A DNA stretch of 20,252 nt, taken from assembly GCA_016928755.1 (NCBI GenBank), contig JAFGKB010000125.1, positions 1 through 20,252 of the forward strand, read 5' to 3'. Position numbers and translations under genes: made by a program. Numbering within the stretch: position 1 is the stretch's first letter; every line of letters starts with the position of its first letter. Origin of the DNA: Anaerolineae bacterium (GTDB lineage: Bacteria > Chloroflexota > Anaerolineae > B4-G1 > SLSP01). Below, piece by piece: positions 1-6,245 of the stretch. Below the pieces are notes generated by a model. The model searched no databases. It was not told where the DNA came from and saw nothing but the letters and a program-made list of their open reading frames with translations.

Positions 1-479
1 AGACTGATTATAGATGCCGGAACAACATCATCCATATAAGCAACAACTTTATTGTTAGTAATTCGTGTGCGGGATACGCTAATAACCTGAGCACTGACCG
101 GCACATGAAGCTTTACGGCTAAATACGAAGGCACGGTTTCTCTGTTAATAGATAAGTTATCTGTCCCGCAATCCAGTCCCATCCGAGCAGCTAATGTATC
201 TAAACTTTCAAGGGCTTCTAATCCGCTTTTAATTAGAAACGGTTGTGGAGAAGCCACAAACGTGCCGACGCCATGACGGCGGACAATCATATCGCGTTCT
301 TCAAGAGCGCGCAGAGCTTCTCTCAATGTCGCCCTGGAAACGCCTAAATGTTGTGCCAATTCAGCTTCTGGAGGAAGTTGATCCCCGGCTTCACAATCAG
401 CCACCAGCTTTATCAACGCCTCTTCGACCCGTACATAAAGTGGGCGTGTATCAAGTTTAAGATCTTCTATCTGGGTCAC
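1..479 (-). CDS. GntR family transcriptional regulator, HutC/UTRA type (3' end outside window)
   Basis: Reading the complement from a GTG at 479 gives an uninterrupted frame of 159 codons to the window edge, so the protein is C-terminally incomplete. Residues about 13-75 form a GntR winged helix: PLYVRVEEALIKLV, then QLPPEAELAQHLGVSRATLREALRALEE and a wing ending GVGTFVA. From about residue 85 the sequence resembles a UTRA effector domain (AVKLHVPVSAQVISVSRTR, then VVAYMDDVVP), which in HutC-type regulators binds a small metabolite and controls DNA binding. AGGA lies 8 bases before the GTG. It is 75 bp downstream of the carbamoyltransferase on the same strand and may be co-transcribed, which would make it a candidate local regulator. 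The effector cannot be told from sequence. The family call is firm; the target is inference. Confidence 0.88.
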   Translation of the reverse strand, partial: MTQIEDLKLDTRPLYVRVEEALIKLVADCEAGDQLPPEAELAQHLGVSRATLREALRALEERDMIVRRHGVGTFVASPQPFLIKSGLEALESLDTLAARMGLDCGTDNLSINRETVPSYLAVKLHVPVSAQVISVSRTRITNNKVVAYMDDVVPASIIS

Positions 480-513
480 AACTTTTCCTGTCCTTTAAAT
501 AATTTTTTATGGA

Positions 514-540
514 GGCGACGCACTTTAAAAGTGCGTCGCC
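514..540. repeat. Perfect 13-bp palindrome between carbamoyltransferase and GntR genes
   Basis: GGCGACGCACTTT and its exact reverse complement are separated by one base. The element lies 14 bases past the carbamoyltransferase stop codon, where it could act as an intergenic hairpin that ends or attenuates transcription. Read on the minus strand it is not followed by a good U-tract. A related but diverged palindrome, sharing the ATGGAGG flank and the CGCACTT core, is at 3342-3373, also just past the end of a minus-strand gene. Confidence 0.7.
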
Positions 541-554
541 GGTCAACAAAGTCA

Positions 555-1613
555 TTACATTACCAGGCTCATCACAGCCTTTTGAACGTGCAGCCGGTTC
601 TCCGCCTCATCAAAAACGACAGAACGCCAACCCGGCCCTTCTGTCTTATCAATTACGTAATTGCTAACCTCATAAGCACGGTCCGCCGGTAAGCAGTGCA
701 TATAAATGGCCTCTTTATCGGCGGTATCCATCAACTCCTCGGTGCATTTCCAATCCTTGTGGCTATCGAAGATCCTTTGGGCCGCCTCAATATCATCATC
801 ACCCACCGGCGGCTTATAGATTTGCACCGGGCACCAGGCCTTGGGATACACAACATGCGCATCTTTGATGCCCTCGGCAAAGTCATGCGTGATGCGGAAG
901 GAGCCACCCGCTGCGGTTGCGTATTCCTCACACTTGGCAATAATATCCGGGGCCAGGGCCATCTCCGGGGGATGGGCCAGGGTGACATTGGCCCCCAGCA
1001 TTGTCGCGTAGAGAATCGCAGACTGTGGCACCGCCCTGGGTTTATGTACACTGGGTGAATAGGCCCAGGACATGGTGAAATTAACCCCCTTGAAACCGCC
1101 AAAATTCTCTTTCACAGTCAAAACATCGGCTAAGCCTTGGAAAGGATGGTAAATATCATCTTCCATGTTCAATATGGGAATATCGGACCATTTAGCAAAT
1201 TCTCGCAATAACTTATTCGCGCCGCCATATTCCCATTCCACCGGGTCACCATAACAACGGATAGCAATAGCGTCACCCATACGGCTGAGCACGCGCGCGA
1301 CATCGGAGACGCGCTCAGTACTGTAAGCGACTTCTTTTCCCTCCAGTGCCGGGGTGTAGATTTTCGTGGGGTCAAGGAAATGGGCATGACCACCTAGCTG
1401 GGTCATACCCGCTTCAAAGGAGTTGCGAGTACGCAAGGATTGGTTATAGAAGAGCATAAAGAGAGTCTTACTGCGCAAAATAGTATCATGATAGATACCC
1501 ATTGCACGCTCCATCTTGAGCCGTTCTGCGACGGCCAAAACGGTTTCAATCTCTTCACGTGTGAAATCAGTTTCAGCTAGAAAGTCACGACCACGTAAAC
1601 TCTTAGTTTTCAT
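555..1613 (-). CDS. Knotted carbamoyltransferase, YgeW / N-acetylornithine carbamoyltransferase-like
   Basis: This is a 352-residue aspartate/ornithine carbamoyltransferase-family enzyme, expected to transfer a carbamoyl group from or to carbamoyl phosphate. Carbamoyl-phosphate loop SLRTR is at residues 59-63, HPFQG at 156-160 and HCLPAD at 306-311. MSWAYSPSVHKPRAVPQ (181-197) matches the proline-rich loop that ties the knot in N-acetyl/N-succinylornithine carbamoyltransferases and YgeW and is absent from ordinary OTCase. The stretches DAHVVYPKAW and HKDWKCTEELM are also YgeW-like. I chose the ATG at 1613 because GGAGG lies 9 bases before it; an in-frame ATG at 1631 would put that ribosome site inside the coding region. 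No other arginine gene is nearby, and a HutC-type regulator follows. The amino-group substrate is therefore not established: N-acylated ornithine or a catabolic substrate are both possible. Confidence 0.88.
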   Translation of the reverse strand: MKTKSLRGRDFLAETDFTREEIETVLAVAERLKMERAMGIYHDTILRSKTLFMLFYNQSLRTRNSFEAGMTQLGGHAHFLDPTKIYTPALEGKEVAYSTERVSDVARVLSRMGDAIAIRCYGDPVEWEYGGANKLLREFAKWSDIPILNMEDDIYHPFQGLADVLTVKENFGGFKGVNFTMSWAYSPSVHKPRAVPQSAILYATMLGANVTLAHPPEMALAPDIIAKCEEYATAAGGSFRITHDFAEGIKDAHVVYPKAWCPVQIYKPPVGDDDIEAAQRIFDSHKDWKCTEELMDTADKEAIYMHCLPADRAYEVSNYVIDKTEGPGWRSVVFDEAENRLHVQKAVMSLVM

Positions 1614-1897
1614 TGTTATATGCCTCCACATAAAGATTAAAGAGTTACGTTACCCTCAATAAGGGGATAACTTAAATGCAATATAGCTCATAGCTACATC
1701 ACATCGATCACAAAGGCTTAAGGCTAAGAGATGCGCTAAACGGTATTCATTAGTACCGGCTGCAAAGAGACACACAGCCGCTTTAGCTATATCTTAGAAA
1801 TGAGGATAAAGGATGAAATATCGGTATAGGTAGTAAGTCTTCAAGCCTATTAAAGTACCAGGGTATCCCTGATTCCTAAGAGGTCTAACGTCTTACG
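1614..1897 (-). promoter_or_regulatory. Long structured 5' leader of the carbamoyltransferase gene
   Basis: From the start expected for the promoter at 1904-1932, the transcript runs about 285 nt before the ATG at 1613. It holds several short hairpins: CAGGG/CCCTG at 1859-1871, GGCTG/CAGCC at 1758-1779, and an imperfect one near 1640-1670 just upstream of the ribosome site. The two first-named hairpins are each followed on the RNA by the same GGTACT (plus-strand AGTACC at 1854-1859 and 1752-1757). I could not match this to a known riboswitch. It may be a cis-regulatory leader or simply a long UTR. Confidence 0.4.
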
Positions 1898-1903
1898 TCT
1901 TTT

Positions 1904-1932
1904 AGTATACAAAATTTTATTGGCTGTGTCAA
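1904..1932 (-). promoter_or_regulatory. Sigma-70-type promoter for the carbamoyltransferase
   Basis: On the minus strand, TTGACA (1932-1927) and TATACT (1909-1904) are separated by exactly 17 bases. The predicted start is near 1897. A tandem 7-mer AAGACGT repeat lies immediately after the -10 box, where a repressor could bind; this is speculative. Confidence 0.75.
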
Positions 1933-1934
1933 TA

Positions 1935-2102
1935 CCAAAAAAAACGCCAACCATACCGGTTGGCGTTTTAGCTCTTTTTGTCCTACTCACACCCAAGCTG
2001 CGCTAACCGGCTCCTTGTAAAGGATCAGGCTGCTTATTAGGCTGCTGCTTGGTTGTCTTGACTGCGTTATACACTCTTAAAAGTTCTCCCCTAAAAACAC
2101 TG
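1935..2102 (-). ncRNA. Candidate small RNA with own promoter and terminator (6S-like topology)
   Basis: Between a minus-strand promoter at 2109-2137 and a perfect terminator at 1937-1969 lies about 168 nt with no credible ORF. The 5' segment GTGTTTTTAG (2100-2091) can pair with CTAAAACGC (1971-1963) near the 3' end, giving a 9-bp closing stem with one bulge and one G-U. Inside, CCAAGC (2052-2047) pairs with GCTTGG (1998-1993), and TCCTT-TAC-AAGGA forms an apical hairpin near 2024-2012. A closing stem, an open middle and an apical stem resemble 6S RNA, but I see no primary-sequence proof. I do not see the conserved motifs of SRP RNA, RNase P RNA or tmRNA. The closing stem competes with the terminator stem, so the two folds exclude each other. 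Confidence 0.5.
1937..1969 (-). terminator. Rho-independent terminator of the candidate small RNA
   Basis: AAAACGCCAACC (1941-1952) and GGTTGGCGTTTT (1958-1969) form a perfect 12-bp stem with a 5-nt loop. On the minus strand it is followed by an uninterrupted U-run (plus-strand A's 1937-1944). It also has T-rich sequence on the plus side, so it could work both ways. No protein gene lies upstream on the minus strand within reach, which is the main reason to suspect an RNA gene here. Confidence 0.85.
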
Positions 2103-2108
2103 ACCATT

Positions 2109-2137
2109 AGAGTAACATAGAGTCTGATATTTGTCAA
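2109..2137 (-). promoter_or_regulatory. Promoter of the candidate small RNA
   Basis: Minus strand: TTGACA (2137-2132), 17-base spacer, TACTCT (2114-2109). The -35 is perfect; the -10 matches only the key first two and last positions. The start is predicted near 2102. Confidence 0.5.
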
Positions 2138-2195
2138 GGATTTGGCGATAAAAGTCACGGGAGCCAACTACCTAACACTGTTTACAAATTTCCTG

Positions 2196-2201
2196 TATAA
2201 T
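2196..2201 (+). promoter_or_regulatory. -10 element for the ABC permease transcript
   Basis: A perfect TATAAT stands with no good -35 at the usual distance, so an activator may be needed. Transcription would start near 2208, the first base of the stem described in the next entry. Confidence 0.5.
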
Positions 2202-2207
2202 CTGTTC

Positions 2208-2287
2208 TGAGTTGAAAGTCATCGATCCCTCCGGTTCAGTGGTTATGGTGACTTTACTGCACCTGAGTTTCCCTGGCTTTCAACTCA
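2208..2287 (+). promoter_or_regulatory. Folded 5' leader of the permease gene, candidate cis-regulatory RNA
   Basis: Bases 2209-2221 (GAGTTGAAAGTCA) pair with 2274-2286 (TGGCTTTCAACTC) in 13 bp with one G-U; T2208-A2287 adds another pair. The 52-nt interior can form a further stem (CAGT/ACTG with flanking GG/CC). The closing stem starts right where the transcript is predicted to begin, and 54 nt separate its end from the GTG start codon. The layout is that of a small aptamer domain, but I do not recognise it as purine, TPP, glycine, lysine or SAM type. Confidence 0.45.
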
Positions 2288-2341
2288 TTTGAAACACACC
2301 CAAATAATTTTGGAGCAAAACTTATCTAGGAGGTTTCTTAG

Positions 2342-3205
2342 GTGACTGATTCATCGCAATCCATGCAAAAAAACACTCGTTCACATCTCTTACCGTTAAC
2401 TGATAGATTGGCACAATTACCTTATTGGTTATTATTGGCAATTTTATTAGGACTTTTCTTTTTATGGACTATTCTCAATGATACAGATTACAACACCATT
2501 TTTAAAGCTACAACTCGGGGTATTGGCACCACCGTCTATGTCTCTGTAATCGCCTACATGTTGGCCTTAATCTTGGGCCTAATGGTGGGCTTGATGCGGG
2601 TCTCCCGTAGCCGTTTAGTCCAGGAACTTGCATCTTTCTATGTGGAAATTGTTCGTGGCGTGCCAATGTTGGTCATTCTTTATTATATCGCCTTTGTTGG
2701 TGCCCCCGCTATTGTGAGCTTATACAACTTTGTGGCTAATCCCCTTATTAAGGCTGAACTTATCCAAGCACTAAATGTGCGGCAGTTAGATTTCACCGTG
2801 CGGGCAATTATGGCCTTAACTATTGGTTACAGTGCTTTTATCTCGGAGATCTTCCGTGCCGGCATTGAGTCGGTCAACGTGGGCCAGATGCAAGCCGCCC
2901 AGGCTTTAGGCATGACATATTGGCAGGGCATGCGCTACATCGTATTGCCCCAAGCGATTCGTAATGTCTTACCTCCCCTCGGAAATGATTTCATCGCGAT
3001 GCTAAAAGACTCAGCCCTTGTCTCTGCGCTAGGGGTGCAAGACATCACGCAGTTAGGGAAAGTTTATTCGGCTTCGACCTTTAAATTCTTCGAGACTTAC
3101 AATGTCGTCGCATTCCTCTATTTGATCATGACCGTAGGTCTGTCCTTGGGCGTGCGCTCACTGGAAAAACGCCTCGGCCAATATGTAAGCAAACCATCGT
3201 TGTAG
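2342..3205 (+). CDS. Polar amino acid ABC transporter permease (HisM/GlnP family)
   Basis: This 287-residue inner-membrane subunit starts at GTG, 8 bases after a perfect AGGAGG (2328-2333). Hydrophobic segments are near residues 27-45, 61-85, 108-122, 150-168 and 253-271. The EAA loop that docks to the ATPase is at about 186-205 (AAQALGMTYWQGMRYIVLPQ), followed by the typical PPLGNDFIAMLKDSAL. Such permeases form the channel for histidine, glutamine, arginine or similar amino acids. No ATPase or periplasmic binding protein of this family lies next to it: the next gene is convergent, and upstream is the divergent RNA region. Its partners must be elsewhere. The N-terminus has a 25-residue hydrophilic extension before the first membrane segment. 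Family certain, substrate unknown. Confidence 0.92.
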   Translation: MTDSSQSMQKNTRSHLLPLTDRLAQLPYWLLLAILLGLFFLWTILNDTDYNTIFKATTRGIGTTVYVSVIAYMLALILGLMVGLMRVSRSRLVQELASFYVEIVRGVPMLVILYYIAFVGAPAIVSLYNFVANPLIKAELIQALNVRQLDFTVRAIMALTIGYSAFISEIFRAGIESVNVGQMQAAQALGMTYWQGMRYIVLPQAIRNVLPPLGNDFIAMLKDSALVSALGVQDITQLGKVYSASTFKFFETYNVVAFLYLIMTVGLSLGVRSLEKRLGQYVSKPSL

Positions 3206-3222
3206 TGCGGCAAGGTCAGAAT

Positions 3223-3258
3223 AAAAAACAAGCCCCGGCCTATAATGGCCGGAGCTTG
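3223..3258 (-). terminator. Terminator between convergent permease and acyl-CoA synthetase genes
   Basis: CAAGCCCCGGCC (3229-3240) pairs with GGCCGGAGCTTG (3247-3258) with one C-A mismatch and a 6-nt loop. On the minus strand the hairpin is followed by six U's (plus-strand A's 3223-3228), so it best serves the acyl-CoA synthetase transcript; it may also stop the permease transcript 24 nt past its stop codon. Confidence 0.7.
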
Positions 3259-3332
3259 CATATAATATATGATTCGTAGTCATCCCACATTAGCGAAGAA
3301 GTCACCATGTGGCCAGCTACACCAACAACAAC

Positions 3333-3380
3333 GAAAATGGAGGTGCAACGCACTTAAGAAAGTGCAATGCACCGATTTTC
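3333..3380. repeat. Imperfect palindrome related to the 514-540 element
   Basis: The core arms GGTGCAACGCACTT (3342-3355) and AAGTGCAATGCACC (3360-3373) pair with a two-base internal mismatch and an AAGA loop; GAAAAT (3333-3338) and ATTTTC (3375-3380) extend the stem. It begins 24 bases past the stop of the minus-strand acyl-CoA synthetase. The ATGGAGG-G-GC...CGCACTT pattern is shared with 514-540, which suggests a dispersed palindromic family. Confidence 0.6.
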
Positions 3381-3396
3381 AGAGAAGCACGCTTGA

Positions 3397-5514
3397 CTAA
3401 GCCTCTTTCTTCTTCAGGATAATACGTGCATCGACAACAGTCACACCTTGGCCCTCTTCGTAAACCAAGACCGGGTTAGCATCAGATTCTGCAATTTCGT
3501 CACCCAATTCTGTGATCATCTGGGAATAACGACTTAGAACCTCGGCAAGTGCCTCACGATCACGAGGGGCCTCACCACGCGCACCCGCCAAAATCGGCGC
3601 GCCCTTGATGTCGGCCAGCATCTTCATCGACTGATTAGCGGAAACAGGCGCAACACGGAAGGTCACATCCTTGAGGATCTCAACAAAGATACCACCAAGA
3701 CCAAACATCACGGTGGGGCCAAATGTAGGATCGTTAACAGACCCCAAGATAACCTCGGTACCCCAGGGGGCCATTTCCTGGATAGCGACACCGTGAATAT
3801 CGGCATCCACTTTATAGGCTTTGGCATTTTCCAAGATAGTGCGGTACGCTGCGCGTAACCCGGCCTCGTCCTTGATATTGACCTTGACACCACCGGCGTC
3901 AGATTTGTGGAGAATATCAGGGGACATAATCTTCATCACGATAGGATAGCCCATCTCTTCGGCCAGCGCAACCGCTTCTTCCTCACTCGTAGCCAATTTC
4001 GTATTCGCAACCGGTAATCCATAAGCCGCGAAGATCTGCTTGGACTCGACTTCGGTCATATTGCGGTCATGGTGGGCACGGACCTTGGCAATAACTGCAC
4101 GCGCAGCAGCTTCATCCACATCATCAAAACGCTCAAAGGGTGTGGTCGCCTGTTCACGGCTCTCCGCGTACTCGTGCAATGCAGATAATGCATTAACCGC
4201 AATATCAGGCGCATCGTAAGCCGGAATGCCGTTCTCAACCAACCATTGAATGGCCGCTTCGGATTTCTCACCACCAACGAAAGAGACGGTAATAGGTTTA
4301 TCAGTGATACCGGATTCCTGGACGGCCTCATAAATACCTTGCGCGATATTCATAGGATCGGTCATCGCAGTCTCACAGTAAAGAATGACCAGGCCATCAA
4401 CCCAGGGATGGGCAAAAGCGTAACGTGTAGATTCCTGGTACCACTCACGCCCGGCCATGCCGGTCAGGTCAACAGGGTTCTTGGCCGAGCCAAACTCAGG
4501 CATATGCTTCTTAAGCTCCGCCTGCACATCCTCGGGGGCAAAACGCAACGGGACACCATAACGCTCAGCCGCATCAGTTGCTAATACACCTACACCACCG
4601 CCATTGGTGATAATAAGCATATTATCGCCCTTCATCGGGGGCTGGAGGGAGAGAACTTGGGTGCGATCAAAGAGATTGTTGAGATCAGAAGCCTGAACAA
4701 CGCCCGCTTGCTCAAATGCAGACTCGTAAATTTTGCCAGAACCGGCCAAGGAACCGGTATGTGAAGCAGCGGCGGCGGCACCATGAGCAGAAACACCGGA
4801 CTTCAATGCGATAATGGGCTTGCTGGCACTTCGAGCAGCTTCCATAAAGTGGCGGCCATCTTTAAGTCCCTCAACATACAGAGAAATACAAGCTGTGTTT
4901 TCGTTAGCGTTCAGCCACTCAACCATATCACCGAAGTTAACATCGGACATATTGCCGATAGATACCAGCTTGTCAAAACCTACACGCCGGGTATAGGTAG
5001 AGGTATCCATTGCGATGAGCAAAGCACCACTCTGAGAGACCAGAGCGGCTTTACCGGGCAAGGGCAAAATAGGGGCAAAGGATGCATTGCACTTATCCGA
5101 ATTGGAGAGGATACCCACAATATTAGGCCCCAGGACACGCATACCATATTGGTGTGCAATTGCTACGACCTGTTCTTCCAGGTCTTTGCGCCCGACTTCG
5201 CTGAACCCGGAAGCAATAACAATTAAGCCCTTGACGCCTTTCTTACCGCATTCTTCGGTAGCTTGAGGTACGTATTTTGCCGGAATGACAACCACGGCAG
5301 CGTCAATATCGCCAGGAACATCCAAAACCGAAGGATAAGCCTTAAAACCCAAAATCTCATCTGCTTTGGGGTTAATGGGGTAGACTTCGCCTTCATACTG
5401 GCTTTCAACTAAGTTCTTGACAACCGTATAACCAATTTTACCTTCTTTAGTAGACGCGCCTATTACAGCGATGGATTTAGGCTTCAGAAGCCCGTCTAAA
5501 ACTTTGTGATCCAC
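3397..5514 (-). CDS. Acyl-CoA synthetase, NDP-forming (ADP-forming acetate-CoA ligase type), fused alpha-beta
   Basis: This 705-residue cytosolic enzyme is expected to interconvert an acyl-CoA plus ADP and phosphate with the free acid, CoA and ATP, either saving energy in fermentation or activating acids. Order: a CoA-binding Rossmann domain at about 8-135 (SIAVIGAS, then VLGPNIVG); succinyl-CoA-ligase-like domains at about 150-450, with the phospho-carrier histidine expected in SHTGSLAG (His252); and an ATP-grasp domain at about 485-705 with MKIMSPDILHKSDAGGV, holding the second conserved histidine. It lacks the acetyltransferase domain found in Pat-like relatives. The GTG start at 5514 has AGGAGG seven bases upstream. 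It is a single-gene unit downstream of, but separated by a terminator from, clpP. The acid substrate is not evident. Confidence 0.93.
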   Translation of the reverse strand: MDHKVLDGLLKPKSIAVIGASTKEGKIGYTVVKNLVESQYEGEVYPINPKADEILGFKAYPSVLDVPGDIDAAVVVIPAKYVPQATEECGKKGVKGLIVIASGFSEVGRKDLEEQVVAIAHQYGMRVLGPNIVGILSNSDKCNASFAPILPLPGKAALVSQSGALLIAMDTSTYTRRVGFDKLVSIGNMSDVNFGDMVEWLNANENTACISLYVEGLKDGRHFMEAARSASKPIIALKSGVSAHGAAAAASHTGSLAGSGKIYESAFEQAGVVQASDLNNLFDRTQVLSLQPPMKGDNMLIITNGGGVGVLATDAAERYGVPLRFAPEDVQAELKKHMPEFGSAKNPVDLTGMAGREWYQESTRYAFAHPWVDGLVILYCETAMTDPMNIAQGIYEAVQESGITDKPITVSFVGGEKSEAAIQWLVENGIPAYDAPDIAVNALSALHEYAESREQATTPFERFDDVDEAAARAVIAKVRAHHDRNMTEVESKQIFAAYGLPVANTKLATSEEEAVALAEEMGYPIVMKIMSPDILHKSDAGGVKVNIKDEAGLRAAYRTILENAKAYKVDADIHGVAIQEMAPWGTEVILGSVNDPTFGPTVMFGLGGIFVEILKDVTFRVAPVSANQSMKMLADIKGAPILAGARGEAPRDREALAEVLSRYSQMITELGDEIAESDANPVLVYEEGQGVTVVDARIILKKKEA

Positions 5515-5571
5515 TTTTTTTCCTCCTGTAATCCATATAAAAGTTTATACAAAAAAAATTCATTGAGAATA

Positions 5572-5602
5572 GAAAAAAGGGGGGGATATACGTCTCCCCC
5601 CC
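5572..5602 (-). terminator. Terminator of the tig-clpP operon
   Basis: On the minus strand seven G's and seven C's (plus 5596-5602 and 5579-5585) form a pure G-C stem around a 10-nt loop, followed by TTTTTTC. It starts six bases past the clpP stop codon and closes the operon before any clpX. Confidence 0.9.
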
Positions 5603-5607
5603 TATAC

Positions 5608-6198
5608 TTATATTTCCGCAGGCTCTAAGACCTTATCTATTAAGCCATATTCTACGGCTTGTTCTGCCGTCATATAAAAATCCCGATCTGTGAAGCGGTC
5701 AATTCTCTCTTGGTCTAAACCCGTATGCTTTAACAGGATTTTGTTAAGTAAATCCCGCATCCTCAAAATCTCGCGTGCCGCAATCTCAATATCAGATGCC
5801 TGGCCTTGCACACCGCCGAGCGGTTGGTGAAGGTGAATAGTAGCGTGGGGCAGGGAATAACGACGCCCCTTACTCCCGGCAGTCAGCAATACCGTAGCCA
5901 TACTGGCTGCACGCCCGACTGCGATAGTCGATACCGGCGAACTGATAAGTTGCAAAGTGTCATAGATCGCAAGTCCGGCTGTGATTTCACCCCCCGGTGA
6001 GTTAATATAGACCGAGATATCGCGTTCCGAGTCCTCGCGGTCCAAAAACAACAATTGCGCCACGATAAGATTGGCTACCTGGGCATCAATAGGGGTTCCC
6101 AAGAAGATAATGCGCTCCTTGAGTAGCAAGGAGTAAATATCATAAACATGTTCACCCCGTCCGGTACTCTCAATGACCCTAGGAAAAGGGATTCCCAT
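5608..6198 (-). CDS. clpP: ATP-dependent Clp protease proteolytic subunit
   Basis: This 196-residue serine peptidase of family S14 assembles as a tetradecamer and degrades proteins fed by ClpX, ClpA or ClpC. The catalytic triad can be placed by alignment to the E. coli enzyme: Ser99 in GRAASMAT, His124 in HLHQPLGG and Asp173 in TDRDFYMTA. The oxyanion-loop motif INSPGGEITAG (66-76) is intact. The usual Gln before AAS is Arg here, which the family pattern allows. The start ATG is preceded by GGGAGG at 10 bases. It is the second gene after tig, 47 bp apart, on one transcript; the terminator right after it shows that clpX is not in this operon. Confidence 0.97.
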   Translation of the reverse strand: MGIPFPRVIESTGRGEHVYDIYSLLLKERIIFLGTPIDAQVANLIVAQLLFLDREDSERDISVYINSPGGEITAGLAIYDTLQLISSPVSTIAVGRAASMATVLLTAGSKGRRYSLPHATIHLHQPLGGVQGQASDIEIAAREILRMRDLLNKILLKHTGLDQERIDRFTDRDFYMTAEQAVEYGLIDKVLEPAEI

Positions 6199-6245
6199 TT
6201 GTTAACTGCCTCCCTTCACAAATTCCATAGCTTACTGCATATGGG

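Noticed and set aside
1935..2102. SRP RNA, tmRNA or RNase P RNA
   Set aside because: Only a loose AAGCAGCC similarity to SRP RNA; the conserved core motifs are missing.
2181..2201. TTTACA as -35 partner of TATAAT upstream of the permease
   Set aside because: The spacer is only 9 bases, too short for a sigma-70-type promoter.
2208..2287. Purine, TPP, lysine or SAM riboswitch
   Set aside because: None of the conserved core motifs of these classes is visible, although the overall hairpin layout prompted the check.
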